Part shown: piece after piece, positions 45,486 to 57,785 of the stretch
Layout of the letters: every line of letters begins with the position of its first letter
How positions within the stretch are numbered: the first letter of the stretch is position 1
NCBI RefSeq assembly: GCF_910592395.1
Contig: NC_088323.1
Location: 15,855,501-15,919,500 of the forward strand
Direction of reading: 5' to 3'
Origin: Lineus longissimus
Lineage: Eukaryota > Nemertea > Pilidiophora > Heteronemertea > Lineidae
Length of the DNA stretch: 64,000 bases
Translations under genes and position numbers: made by a program
The notes under the pieces: model-generated
Seen by the model: the letters and a program-made list of their open reading frames with translations, nothing else
Told to the model about the DNA's origin: nothing
Databases searched by the model: none

Positions 45486-45690
45486 CATTGCGTTTTTTTG
45501 CCATTACTGGTCAGGGCCTGTCGACAACCGTAAAACTGTTTGGTGGGGATCGAATTTTTCAAGATCTGTCCTACCCGTTGATAAGAGAGAGGAACAATAT
45601 CAATTTAGGCCAAGTTGCGAGCGGGCTCAGACACAAGACCGATTAGGTCTAAATCCTTCTAACTGCAAGATATGGAGCAATAACATAATG
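45486..45690 (+). mobile_element. MITE family A copy, decayed monomer
   Basis: Starts CATTGCGTTTTTTTGCC and carries TTTGGTGGGGATCGA, TTGATAAGAGAGAGGAACAA and GTTGCGAGCGGGCTC. It ends AACTGCAAGATATGGAGCAA + TAACATAATG. Confidence 0.75.
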
Positions 45691-46860
45691 AAGAAGTTCC
45701 CGCACGATACTACACTTGATGTTGTCCAACTGATACCCACTATAGGAGGAGGCTGAGAAACGATGTCTTCGGTCAAGTAATCAGTATGAGGTTCTGCAGG
45801 TACTCAAACCAATGATCGTCGGTTTAAAACCTGGCGCCTCACTCAACCGATCCCCCGATTCGTACCCAGCGCAGCGGTGCCAACTCCATTATCGTATCCT
45901 TAAGGATAGCTATCAATGAAAATTTCATTTGAGCTTTCGAAATCATTTGCAAATGAAGCGACACGCAGATGCTCATATCCTTCTGAAGCACACTTCAAGG
46001 AGGAACTGCTAATTACACCGCAGGCAGGTGCTGGTGGTTTTCAATTGGGTTTTAGTGTCAAAGGGCTGTGGATTGGAACTGCATAAATTGCTCTTTTTAG
46101 TACCAGACTTTTTGGTAGGCCGATTTCAATAGTTTTAATTAAACAGTATTTTTGAACGATTTAAAATGCGATCCTCTTACTCTAAATCAGAGCATATCTA
46201 AAGTTTATCGCGACTAGAAAAGCGTTCTTAGATTCCCCTTACCGATGCATTTCCTGTTATCAGTTGCATGATCAAGAACAAGAAGATTTATAACCTAGAT
46301 GGATTATATGGTGTGGCAACAATGACGCCGTCCATCATACTCATAACAAGGTAAGCGGAAGTCAGTGGTGACTACTACATTCATGGTCACTGGCTGTTTC
46401 GTTTGGCTGCGCTATTTCAGCTTATTCAGTGGCGCTCAATCAAACGTATTTCCCTCCTCTGTACTCTGTGCAGTCTCTATAGTGTAAACACATTGACGAG
46501 AAAGGATCCTGAGGCTACTTGGATCGTCTCAATAATCTTGAATGCCATGAGAAATGAAATTCATTTCATTTCTTTCTGAATGTAACCAGTACAAGCTCAT
46601 CAGCATCAACAGCGGTTTAGAAGACCAATGATGGGAACTACGCATGCTCTGACACATTTTAGATGCATTCTATCCATGTAATATGATGTATGAAACAAAT
46701 GAATGGGTGTCAAATAGTAAGGTTTGGCTAGTTTTAACGTCCATAGTAACAGACGGCTTAAATTTCTACGATAAATGGTTCATAAATATTATACTCATTC
46801 CATTTTAAATTATCGAAGTCTTGAGGTTTCATCAAAACTTAAATTTTATTGACAATCATT
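45691..46860. other. Unassigned stretch with a short palindrome
   Basis: AGAAATGAAAT / ATTTCATTTCT at 46550-46573 is a perfect 11-bp stem with a two-base loop. Nothing else recognised. Confidence 0.4.
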
Positions 46861-46864
46861 GCAA

Positions 46865-46935
46865 ATATTGATAACATCGATCCCCACGAAACGACTTTTG
46901 TGATGATCGATCGAGGGCAAATACACGTGATTAGC
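46865..46935 (-). mobile_element. MITE family A terminal fragment
   Basis: GATAACATCGATCCCCACGA, AACGAC and GGGCAAATACACGTGATT match the family 5' terminus in inverse. The rest is missing. Confidence 0.55.
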
Positions 46936-47838
46936 GAGAAAAAAATGACGTCAGGCATCAACATTATTTTGGATAATGCCAAATAAGTTTGATGAAAGTG
47001 GCAGGGAAATTGTTGCCATCGCTAGCGGACTTGTTTACGGACGGGAGTGGATTAAGACTCAGGCAATCTCTCTGGAACGTCTGAATAGAATTGAGGGAAC
47101 ATGGTGCTGGAAGCTGCGAAGTGATACAAGATCCGCTCATTTCTTTACCCATCACGTCTGCGGCTGATATTACGGTCTTAGAGTTCCAGTGGGATTTGGC
47201 GAACCTGAGTTGAAGCAATGATAGGGTATCAATGGGATATGCGAGTGTGGGGTTGTGCTTCCTACCTGCGATGCCGCTTTCTTTTTAGCTGACCACTGGG
47301 GAGCTTATACGATACCGTGGTGCCCGTCGTATGTCGTCGTAATCCGTCGTCGTCCGTTAGCGGAGCACGTTTCGTCACTGCTGGGGCTAGATGGCTAAAA
47401 CTTGGTGCGATGGTAGCTTTGAGCAATATGCTCAGACATATTTTTCTCTTTCGTGATATGGCCTACTTTCTGGCCTCCAGGCGGCCATCTTCGAAATAGT
47501 TTTTTTGCCTTTTTGAAGCTAATGGTTGAACGTAGAGTGATGGGTGTGTGTTTATAACTAAAATGCTATACTTAGATGGTCCCGGTCTATTTCTTTTGTT
47601 CCATTGAGCCGAGAAGAATACTATTATTCAAAGGAATCAAAACCGAGGAAACTAGCCAGAAACTGTTTTCCCCATATCCACTGCAAATGACATGCATTAC
47701 ATTACCCGAGGTGAGCACTTGGTCCCTGGACCATTTCATGTTTGAGAGTTATATTGCATATGGGAAACTTTTAGGCCGTAGGCGAATTCCACAGGGCCTT
47801 AGTTTTGAATTCGTTAGAACAATACATTTGTTTAATGG
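46936..47838. other. Unassigned stretch
   Basis: CGTCGTATGTCGTCGTAATC..CGTCCGTTAGCG near 47327-47362 has the look of an interspersed repeat seen in other invertebrates, but I cannot define its borders. No gene recognised. Confidence 0.35.
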
Positions 47839-48240
47839 TTCAGGCCTATTGACACCCAATGAGTTCCGTTTCGTGGAGGGTCGGAATTATCAAGATTTGG
47901 CTTAATGACTCTTCGATAAGACAATAGAACAAAGAGAATTGAGGTCTTGGTGCGAGCGGGCTTTGTTTAGAGGCCTTGGTGCGAGGCCTCGGTGCGAGCG
48001 GGCTATGTTTAGAGGCCTTGGTGCGAGGCCTCGGTGCGAGCGGGCTTTCTTTAGAGGCCTTGGTGCGAGGCCTCGGTGCGAGCGGGCTTTGTTAAGAGGC
48101 CTTGGTGCGAGGCCTCGCTGCGAGCGGGCTTTGTTTAGGGGCCTTGGTGCGAGGCCTCGGTGCGAGCGGGCTTTGTTTAGAGGCCTAGGTGCGAGGCCTC
48201 GGTGCGAGCGGGCTTTGTTTCAAGATCTTAACGAAGAATT
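47839..48240 (+). mobile_element. MITE family A copy with a new 42-bp internal array
   Basis: Family A 5' sequence (CAGGCCTATTGACACCC, TTCGATAAGACAATAGAACA) leads into about seven 42-bp units: GGTGCGAGCGGGCTTTGTTT, AGAGGCCTTGGTGCGAGGCC, TC. The unit is a shortened fusion of the normal monomer's start with a second AGGCCTTGGTGCGAGG word. Since 42 is divisible by three, an open frame of 140 codons (RCERALFRGLGARP repeats) crosses it. The family 3' end is missing. Confidence 0.85.
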
Positions 48241-48595
48241 TCGCACAGCCGAAAGCCGAAAGCCGAAAGCCAAAGTCGCAAAGCCGGTTGTTGACAAGCG
48301 AGACGCCGGTATATTGATATGCCAAATATGGATATCAATCATTATCATTGTTGATTTATAGGCGCTGAAATTAATTGGTTCAAGTGATGTGTTTGCACGC
48401 GTGTAATTAGTCGGTGAAAGCTTGGCAGTGATTAATGCTAATTGTAACAATGTGTCTTTATTGATTCTAGCTAATGGGGGGAGGGGCTCCAGGTTGCTAC
48501 CCTGGGTCAAGGTCAATTTACAGTCTTTTATCAATGGGCGTTGCCTCCGAGGCTCGTCTCTGAAGGTATTTAGTTCGGCTTTTGGACTGTAACTT

Positions 48596-48783
48596 CATGT
48601 CATTTCGCCCCTTACATTGCAGTTGAAAGAATTCTGGCCTCGCTCAGTACTATACACGGTCTGTTGCTTTAAACAAAGCCCGCTCTTATCTAGGCCTAAA
48701 TTCCCTTTGTTCTACTGTCTATGAATAGGTCATCAGGGCAAATATTGATAAGATCTTGTAAAAGTCGTACGTCCGTTCAGGAA
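48596..48783 (-). mobile_element. MITE family A copy, one monomer
   Basis: CATGTCATTTCGCCCCTTAC (family 3' end inverted), AAACAAAGCCCGCTCTTATC and GTTCTACTGTC follow the family order inverted, ending near GATCTTGTAAAAGTCG. A minisatellite starts directly after it. Confidence 0.8.
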
Positions 48784-48992
48784 CAGGAATAGGCGAAACA
48801 GGAATAGGCGAAACAGGAATAGGCGAAACAGGAATAGGCGAAACAGGAATAGGCAAAACAGGAATAGGCGAAACAGGAATTAGGCGAAACAGGAATTAGG
48901 CGAAACAGGAATAGGCGAAACAGGAATTAGGCGAAACAGGAATAGGCGAAACAGGAATTAGGCGAAACAGGAATAGGCGAAACAGGAATACA
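48783..48992. repeat. 15/16-bp minisatellite, 14 units
   Basis: Unit AAACAGGAATAGGCG (15 bp) or AAACAGGAATTAGGCG (16 bp, an extra T); one unit has GGCAAAAC. The 16-bp form appears only in the right half and is interleaved with the 15-bp form. Confidence 0.95.
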
Positions 48993-50358
48993 CGGAACTG
49001 AAAAATATCTTAATTTAACAAACAATCCGACAAGAAACTTTCAATCGAAATTTTCGACCTGGCTGTGTATGCGTTTTGTGATTCAAAACTTCCATCGAAA
49101 CCTTCTAACAAGTGTGAGAAATGCAAATAATAAAGTTTCATGCCACCGATCATCATAAACATCAAACGTAATCAAAGTTATAAATGCAATAATAATCATT
49201 TGATGTTCCGTTAGTCAAGTTATGCGGAAAAGTAATCAAGGCATCAGAAATCTGATTAACTTCGTATTAACTCAAATTCAAAACTAATTAACGTAACTAA
49301 TTAATGCAACCTCAAAGCCGTTCTTTGATGAGTGTGCTAATGATTTCATGACCGGCATTTGATTTTGATTAATTAGCTTATCAATGAACATTGCGCAACA
49401 GATTGAATTTATCGGCTAGTTTGCTGAAAGCGTGCCAAGAAAGGTGCCAAGAAAGAATAGGCCGTGGTTTCGCTTCTTCATTTTGTTAAAGAAGAAGTCA
49501 TTAAACCAATTAAATTGTTGGTTATTTATAAAATAAAATGGAAATTATGCCTTCGCCGGTCGAAAAACAAGATATGATTCATGTTTATATCCTGCTCAGT
49601 TTTGTCTACATGTACGTGTACATTCGTAAAGAGAATCGTTGTAAGATTCCTCGTTAAGATCTTAAAACTTAACAGCAGAGATCTATTTGCCCTTCATGCC
49701 AAAAAAGGTTTTATGTTTTATTTCATATTTTGCCACCACCATTTGGCCATTATTGTAAAAAAACGTCTCGCACCAGACCACACGTGTGAACCTCATACTT
49801 ACTGCGCTTTCATGATTTCTCGAACGATAGGCCTATTAACTTACAAAGCCATAAACGTAAGCAGAAAAAATTCGGACGAGAATAGTTTTAAAAAATTACA
49901 TGGCCTTATCACATGTGCAGTTACCAGGGCAATCAGTTGCAGTTTCGCAGAGAGAATTAATAAGAAGATCTATTGCGTGGGCGAACATAGCTTTGAAAAA
50001 GTACCCCACAGGCAAGAGCACAAATTGCCTTCATCATAACCAGTTCCGTTTTTTTTGAAAAATTGCACACAAGAGTTCGAAGGAGTTCACAAGGGAATCT
50101 AGCTCTACTGCTGTGGGATATTGAGGGCTTCAGGTGACTTTTTCGACCCTGTGAAGATCCCGAACCATAACTCAAAGAAGACCTGATAAATGGGCTATTG
50201 GCTTGAAAAAATCTCTGATTAAACTCTACTGAAAATGAAAAATATGCATGAGTGTCTGAAAATCGAGCAAAAAACCCGAAATAATTGCGCTTTCAAGTTA
50301 AATGTTGAGTTATTGTAATCAATATTCATCTCTTCTTCAACGTTCTTCTCTGTACCTT
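48993..50358. other. Unassigned stretch
   Basis: Contains a 152-codon plus-strand open frame (49581-50039) without recognisable motifs. Its length is within chance expectation. Confidence 0.4.
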
Positions 50359-50564
50359 CATTCCGTGTATTTGCCCTTACCGATTTTAGGTCTATCAACC
50401 ACCATGAAAGCCGTCACGTGGGGGTAGATATCATCAGCATTAATGACTATTCGATGAGACAGCAGGACATAGGAAATTTAGGCCTAATCGCAAGCAGGCT
50501 TTGTGTATCTGGCTAGGCCTGAATGACTTTAACAGCGAGATGTTGGGGCAAAATACACGTAATG
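50359..50564 (+). mobile_element. MITE family A copy, one shortened monomer
   Basis: Both ends are present: CATTCCGTGTATTTGCCCTT + ACCG and GGGGCAAAATACACGTAATG. The monomer is deleted between AGGCTTTGTG and TATCTGGCTAGGCCTGAA. Confidence 0.8.
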
Positions 50565-50731
50565 TTCATGTGAGCATTCGTAGCGTGGTTTGGCTGGGTT
50601 CAAATCCCTTCAGTCATCTCTGGTTTCAGTGAAACCATCGTGTACTGACGCCCCTCTGATAGATGTTGTGAGTATCATCATAAAGAATCGTATCGTGATC
50701 TCAGATTGTTCTTAAAACACATTTACTTCAC

Positions 50732-50960
50732 AATTGTGACTCGCTCTACCAAAACTAGGCGCTTGTCGCATCTGAACTTGACAGGTTGATACGGACTTGT
50801 TGTTCATTTCCCTATTGTAGACCTTTTGTGAAATCTATTACAAACTGATTTGGTCACATTTCACAAAAGGTCTACAATAGGGAAATGAACAACAAGTCCG
50901 TATCAACCTGTCAAGTTCAGATGCGACAAGCGCCTAGTTTTGGTAGAGCGGGTCACAATT
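50732..50960. repeat. Near-perfect long hairpin, ~103-bp arms, 23-nt loop
   Basis: The left arm 50732-50834 and right arm 50858-50960 are reverse complements with one mismatch (GACTCGCTC against GAGCGGGTC). The loop is CTATTACAAACTGATTTGGTCAC-like, 23 nt. The arms contain ACTAGGCGCTTGTCGCATCT and GGACTTGTTGTTCATTTCCC. No second copy and no clear TSD. It may be a young foldback MITE or a recent inverted duplication. Confidence 0.9.
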
Positions 50961-51960
50961 ATTCTCAACGACTTTATTGTTTGCTGGCATTCATGATGGA
51001 ATGACTCCTACTCGGTGTATTTCCACCGATACCATTCACGTTGGAATTCATTTCAAACAGTTTTGAGTGTGAATTCAACAAGTTGCTAGAATCCGCTCAA
51101 GACCCAACTTCAAACGAAAAAAAACTCACCTTGAACAAAACTTAACTGTCATTAGTTTCCCTATCAAAGGCCATTCTAATCATTAGTGACAATATACTCT
51201 ACGCATCTCAAAGGATTTGCTATGTTATGCGGCTTTCTGTGTATAATGACACCTTAGATGAAGCCCTGTCGAGGCCGTGCTCAAAGCATTACGTGAGGGA
51301 TGTTGGTGGACTTGTTTGGCTTCTAGACGCGATCTGGAGGGGAGTCGTTACTTTAAGATACAAAGTTGAATGCTGGTGTGAACGATGATTCAATCTTATC
51401 TTTGAATTCCGATTCTTTGAATGCAATGAATACGAGCGTTTGAAAAAAATGTAGAGCAAGCAATGAAACTGTCATTTTATTAGACCAACCACCCAAAACA
51501 TATATGCAGAATCCATTGACATGCAGCGCAATCTATGATAGGTGGTCGGCATCACGCTAGGCGGCGCTGGCTGGTGGCTTTTGCGAGTTATGTAAGCGGC
51601 TCGCCTCAACGGGCTTGAATCAAATCATCACTAGATAATGCTCAGAAACACGTTACATGCCATCCTTTGTCTATGAGTGATTACATAGGATGACTACCAA
51701 TATGCACTGGAATTAATCTTATCGTTTTCATAACATGAAAAGAAACATGCCCATGATGACAGCCTGCGCCACGTAGCGGCAGCTGTAGTCTCTACAGTTA
51801 CCGCTAATGTATTCAGGCATCAGAAGCTATATGAAGAGGCTCTAACACACCTATTATACCAAGTTAATAGTATCCCAACTACGGTAGTCATTTACGCCAT
51901 TACGACATAATTCGAATCCACGAACATTGATAATTACGAGAAGTCACAAAATATACCTTA
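50961..51960. other. Unassigned non-coding stretch
   Basis: No gene or clear repeat seen. Confidence 0.4.
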
Positions 51961-51974
51961 TTGCAACCAACTAG

Positions 51975-52045
51975 CGTCACTCGCGCCAATGATGTCACTC
52001 GCGCCAATGATGTCACTCGCGCCAATGATGTCACTCGCGCCAATG
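51975..52045. repeat. 18-bp tandem repeat, four units
   Basis: GTCACTCGCGCCAATGAT repeats four times (the last ends CAATGCTAAC). Unit differences are almost nil. Confidence 0.9.
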
Positions 52046-52537
52046 CTAACTGTGGATATGTGCCACACGACACCCTATTGGACAATGAAGACGCACAACA
52101 AGACACTTGATATCTCTTTCGTAAGCAATATAGTGAGAACCCGAAGAGGTTTTTAAAAAGTCACGAAAAGGTCAGAGAAAATAAATAAATGTTAGGTATC
52201 AAATGTTATGTATTCAAGAGAAGAGTCGTGAGAAATCTTGTTGACGGGGTGTATTATTCAAATCGCCTCGGGAACTTGGGGGATTGATTTAAGCAGAGAC
52301 TAAACCGGTTGTATTCTTGTTTGATGTCGAAAACGAAAAGTTGAAATAAGCGTTGTTAGTTATCTAGCAAATGTCGTAGGGTTATTTTACTCAAGTTATT
52401 ATTGTTACAATTGGTATTTATGACTTCGAGTTAAATGCTCAGTTAAAAACATCACATCGTTTTTGGTTTTTCTCGTGAACGACTTGTACAACTTTTCAGC
52501 ATGTCATTTTCTACATTTGTAGTAAGGATTGAAATAA

Positions 52538-52866
52538 TAGCATTTCGCGAAGATGACGTCACTGCAGCTGCTGCCCTCTATTTCCCCATCGCTGAATTAC
52601 AGGCAATGTCGGACAAACATGCGGTTTCGTAATGGATTCAGGCTTTCTAACTGGGGCAGTTAGATTCAATCTGGCACATGTCCGAGTGTTGGAAATACTA
52701 CATAATTGTTCTGAATATTTCTCTCTCTGACTCCATGGTATCATTCATGCTAAAAACAATGCACGTAGAAATAAGTGTCGATGTCCGACTGTCACGTGAC
52801 TAAAACGTCATCAATATCTTATTCAAATGACCTTGTGAGCTATAAATAGTAACGTCGCGGAATGCT
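52538..52866 (-). mobile_element. MITE family D copy 2
   Basis: Reverse-orientation twin of 22174-22533. Ends TAGCATTTCGCGAAG and CGCGGAATGCTA. GATGACGTCACTGCAGCTGC, CTATTTCCCCATCGCTGAAT and GACTGTCACGTGACTAAAAC are shared. It is about 30 bp shorter than copy 1 because of internal deletions. Confidence 0.85.
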
Positions 52867-55387
52867 ATTGGCGCAACGCACTGACGTGAGAAAACACACT
52901 GGCGCCAAATCGACCTATCGCCATCTACGTCACGATGTTATTCCCAGTGAGATTTTTAACGATATTATATACGCACATCGTCCTGACGACGTGGCGATAA
53001 TACGCCATCTGGCGTTTATACATAATTGTAAATTTGTACAAAAATTCCTTTCTGATGCGGAGAAATTGTTAGTTCAGATTTTCTTTGGAAAACTATCTAA
53101 AATTGTTGTGAAAGATTCTGTACCTTGCGATTATTCCCCATGGCCTTCAAAGGCTAATACCACTGACAAATATTGGCCTCATCGTCTCACTTTTGTAAGA
53201 AACTTCAAAGTTTACAATTCGTATAATGTTACATGCGGTAGTTACGATTGTTTATGTGCAGCTTGAGAACAGCTATCTTTCAATGGCAATGCTATCTTGG
53301 GTTTTTTACTAAAGGCAAAGTCAAGAAAAAGTAAATATTATGTTACAATTATCTTGCACAACGGTATATAGTCACGGTGTCATTATAAAGTTACTTTGAT
53401 AAAACACGCATATAACAACCCCCGCAGTTTCTGAAGTTGCCTGTGTAATCCTTGGAGTCATTATGTTATTTATTTTCTTTCGGTTGGGCACTTATTTTCT
53501 GGTGCTCTTTTTCCCGTTTACCTCTCATCAGCAGGAAAAAGAGTCAAATCAACTGAAAGTAAAAACCAAGTATTGTTGTGACAGATTTCAGGTTTTAGAT
53601 TTTAGACAGACCACATTAGAGATTTTTCATTATTCGGGGTATGAAAACGTATTTTCTATGAAAATATAAAGTCACAGTTCTCGTACAATTCAACTTATCA
53701 GCCATTGAGAGTTCAGAGTGGTCGGGGATTACCCTTCACATCCCTCGTCTGGTCGCGATTGCGCGACATTGGCCAGTTCTAGACGCGAAATTAGGCAGAT
53801 TAGTTGCTGTTTTAAGCGTCCTCTGGCGAGGCATTGCGAAGTCAGGATTGCATCGAATTATTCTAAATCCGGTCATTCGCGAGGATCAGGCTGTGCCAGT
53901 CTAAATAGATCAATCATTTACGCTTCAACTACACTCATTTGAGAATGCACTCGATTCTGACAGGCCACTCTCGGATCACTCAATCATATCGTGATCGTGG
54001 CCTCCAAACCTGTGTCATCTGAATCATCACTCGGTACCTTGACGTTGAACAGCTGGAGCACTCAGAAATAAGGGTTGTTGAGCTTCTGAAGGAATTAACG
54101 GTTCTGCGGCCAACAGGGAACTGAAACCGCCCAGCCAGTTCGTATGACCTCGTTTTCATTTCCCGCGTATTGGGTGATCAGAACGAGGCATGAATGAAAC
54201 ATGGCGCCTAGCTGTCAATCACTGAGTGACGTCACTACTATGGAATTTACTACGAAAACTCATGAATGAAAGATCGCATGACTCACGTGATTCTCACATG
54301 ATTCTCAATAATAACAAATTGAACTGCGCATGCTCAGGCACTGGGGGCGGAGCTACAAATCTGAACTCGAATAGGAAGTTGGAAGTTTGACTTTCTCGGG
54401 CGGTGAAAGTCGAAAAGGTGAATAAATCGCTCGGCGGTTCCAGTTCCCTTTAGTATATAAACCTCACAGGGTTTTCGCCTTGGTGATGAGCTCCTAGGTC
54501 CAATAATGCACTTGAATATGATATAGACGAAACAAAATAAAATATAACACGAATTCCTTATTTAAAATGAAACACTAGCAATCACCATTGATAATCATCT
54601 ATTCTCAGTACCGCACGGAAAATTTCATTTTCTCAAATAATTTGCATCCAATCTGGTAAATTGCTAAAATTTGTCTGCAACGAATTATTGTAATCTTGAA
54701 CAGGGAAAATTTCACCGTGTTGACCTTTATCTTAGCCTGAAAAATCGTTGTCGCGATTCGGATTTGATGTTACATTAATCGGTTAAATGGATAAACCTTC
54801 GATTGAAAAGAAATTACATAAAACTGCCGCTGACAGTCGGAACTGCTTTTCTACCAACTTATTTTCTTCAGCTGATCGCATCTCGATCCCAGTTTGTGAT
54901 TTTAGCTTGTGTTCTTTCGTTTTGCCGGAAAAAATGTTAAGCTAATTTTGTTTTCCGGAATGACGTTTAGGCAATAACATGATTTTCTGGTGCTGGTCTG
55001 AGCATAGGTTTGCATCGAGATCCCGGTGGCACCTGTAACGCGAAGCAGGAACAAGTCGTTTTCAAAGAGCTGGGTGATGAGGAACCGTCGTTAAGATAAA
55101 TGCCAGTGGCGGCGCCACAATCGATCGTACCTTCTGACGCCATGACGTCATTTTCTGGTCTGTTGACGTCGCATGAGGTCAATCACGGGAAACCATTGCG
55201 TACATTTTTGCACAGGATTTCAGCAACAGAAAACGTGCCCAATAACTGGCATCGCGCATATTTTCCGCAAAATTATCTTAAGAAACTGATAGCTCAATAG
55301 ATTTAAAACAGGAAGATGCAAACGTCGCCGAAATCGGTCGAAAATAAGCGATCGTTTTTGGGCTCAGAAATAACATGATAATGCATT
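52867..55387. other. Long unassigned stretch
   Basis: A 134-codon plus-strand frame starts inside the MITE end (52862-53266) and has reasonable amino-acid composition but no recognisable motif. The remainder holds only short frames. Confidence 0.4.
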
Positions 55388-55568
55388 GGAAATACCGACC
55401 CCCTTGAAAGCTGTGTCGTGGGGGACGATGTTATCAAGATTTGCCCTGATGACCTTTGATAAGACAGCAGAACAGTGCGAGCGAGCGGGCTTTGTTTAAG
55501 GACAATAGACTGTGCATTGGGCTATGCCTGATTCCTTTTAGCTGCGTGGTAAAGGCAAAAAAGTAATG
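55388..55568 (+). mobile_element. MITE family A copy, one monomer
   Basis: ATACCGACCCCCTTGAAAGC, TATCAAGATTTGCCCTGATG, GATAAGACAGCAGAACAGTG and GCGAGCGGGCTTTGTTTAAG, ending GTGGTAAAGGCAAAAAAGTA + ATG. Confidence 0.8.
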
Positions 55569-56384
55569 TCTACGGAAGGCTTGATTACTTTGTATCTGTG
55601 TGAGTGCTTACAGTGTATTGGTTCTCAGCGATTCTATATCCTATCTACTTAGTTACTAATCATAGTGCTGAATATCGACCGCAGATTTCTTTGACAACTT
55701 TCACAAATGACGCTCATCATCACAGACAGGCAAATGTCTTTGTACACGCACCAATTACCATCCCGTTATCCATATTCCGTGTAATCACAAGCAAATCAGC
55801 GTCCATCAAATGAACCAAGGATTACTGACGTGTCACATGGGCATTCAGTTATTTCCTTTACGAAGCCATAGACTCCTGCGCAACTTTGGAACTAGGTTTA
55901 TTGATGTCGTCGTTCCGTCTCTGCCAACACACGCCGCCATTACGAAAGTTCTTTTTCAAGACTACTGGATTAACCACAGGTGCGTGAAGATACCAGATTT
56001 ATACCGATTGATCAGTCCCAAATTTTTAATTGATACACAAATCACTCTACTCCAAAATGTTTAGGTGTAATCTGTATTATCTGTAGGTTTGATTAGGGAT
56101 GGTCTACTTAATTGATAGATTGATGCATCTTCTTCCGCCTGTGACCGCATTGTGTAATAGATATCTGAATTGGCAGAGATAATCTGCTCGGAGAATGGAC
56201 CCGGTCAATTCATTGACGCCGAACATTATCTTCATCGCATATTGTTGAGACCATTTAGAGTTAATGGATTTTTTCTTCATTCCTGTGTCTATTCAGTGCG
56301 GCTTGTAACCATAGCCGCAATTCGATTCATCAAACGAAGCAAGTATTAAGTTGCGTGTGCAGTCAGTCCTTTCATTCACAATAC
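55569..56384. other. Unassigned non-coding stretch
   Basis: No gene or repeat recognised. Confidence 0.4.
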
Positions 56385-56775
56385 CATCACGTTTCCTTGC
56401 CCTTACCAGTTAAGGCATCAGGGAAAGTGTTTCGTGGGGTGGGGGGTCTTATTAAGATTTGCCCTAATGACTTTTTGATAAGATATTAGAACAATAAGAA
56501 TTTAGGCCTAGGTGCGAGCGAGCTTTGTTGAAATACAACAGACCGTGTATTGGGCTAGGCCTGAATTCTTTTAGCTGCGATGGGATTTTAGGCCTAGGTG
56601 CGAGCGGGCTTTGTTTAAAGACAATAGACCGTGTATTGGGCTAGGCCTGAATTCTTTTAGTTGCGATGGGATTTTAGGCCTTGGTGCGAGCGGGCTTTGT
56701 TGAAAGACAGCAGACCGTGTATTGGGCTCGGCCTGAATTCTTTTGACTGCGAGGTGGGGCAAAAGTAACGTAATG
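56385..56775 (+). mobile_element. MITE family A copy, three monomers, both ends
   Basis: 5' end CATCACGTTTCCTTGCCCTT + ACC, three ~86-bp monomers with GCGAGCG(A/G)GCTTTGTT(G/T)AAA, and 3' end GAGGTGGGGCAAAAGTAACG + TAATG. Confidence 0.85.
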
Positions 56776-57440
56776 GTGCTGCATTCATGACGCCGGACCG
56801 GGTTTTATTAAAATCTTCGACCTGTGATGTCGCTTCTGAACGAAATAAAAAGGAAAATGTTGTAAAACTGCATTTTAAGATGGTCTCTATCCATCACATT
56901 TCCATATAAGATGTTATACGAGTCCTGGCACGCACCACGTAGAAAAATTAAGGCGATTTAAATCATGGTGATTGGATATAAAATGAGCACAAATTGTGCG
57001 TTTCCGATTGAATGGAAGTATTAGTGATAAGGGAATCGTGGTTGATAAAGCTGCTGTTGGATTTGCTCATAAATGGATTCTGTCATGAGAAATTTCACTA
57101 ACGCGTGTAGAAAAATAGGGTTTGGCGGTGTAATGGGTGGGGGGGGGGGGGTTAGTTGAGCCTACATTGACACGCGCCGATGCCTCCGCTCGTAGTAAGG
57201 GTGTTCTGATTGGGTAAACCTTATTGGCCACGTTGAAGGCTGAACTGCATGCACAAAACCAGAGCACCCCATGCGGCAATAGTAAGAAATTCAAACGACC
57301 GAATGGCCCTTCTGAATACGGCTGAAACATGATAGACCTCCAATGCTTCGATGCTCTTGATTTCACAAACCAGCAAGCCGTGGGACGATGCGGACCCTTC
57401 GTAGAGAATTCTGGAAGGAAAAAAATGAAAAGGTCCTCTC

Positions 57441-57520
57441 ATCGGGATTCGAACTCGAGAGCTCTGGTTTTATTTGCCAACACTCTTGTTCTCAAGGCCA
57501 CTGGGCTGCTTGAAATGCCT
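57441..57520 (-). pseudogene. tRNA-like head of the left-hand SINE
   Basis: On the minus strand, CAGTGGCCTTGAG (A-box-like) is followed by CTCGAGTTCGAATCCCGATG (B box). It is more decayed than the right-hand head. Confidence 0.5.
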
Positions 57521-57785
57521 GTCGTTTTATACGCCTTTATAGAATGTTCAAACATTTGTGTGTAATCTCTGTTCAACATCTTTGAGCGGCTTCCAGTGGG
57601 CAACTGGTCATTTTTTCTTTGATGTGCGTGATTATGTATGCGGAGTCTACGTTTTCTCTAAGCAATGTTCACCTTTGTCTTGGTATCTTCTTCTATTACA
57701 TGTACTTAAGAAAATTTCTGGTTCATCTTTCAAACATAAAGCATAATCGCCATTCATATAAGATATATTTGCTGGCAGCAGTTTA

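Noticed and set aside
49581-50039. 152-codon plus-strand open frame as a gene
   Set aside because: Composition is AT-driven (many F, I, K, L), with no motif and a length within chance.
50575-50625. Possible tRNA-like B box (GGGTTCAAATCCC)
   Set aside because: No matching A box or cloverleaf nearby; too weak to annotate.
52862-53266. 134-codon frame as an exon
   Set aside because: Its start codon lies in the end of a MITE, and the sequence has no motif I recognise. It is kept only as part of an unassigned stretch.
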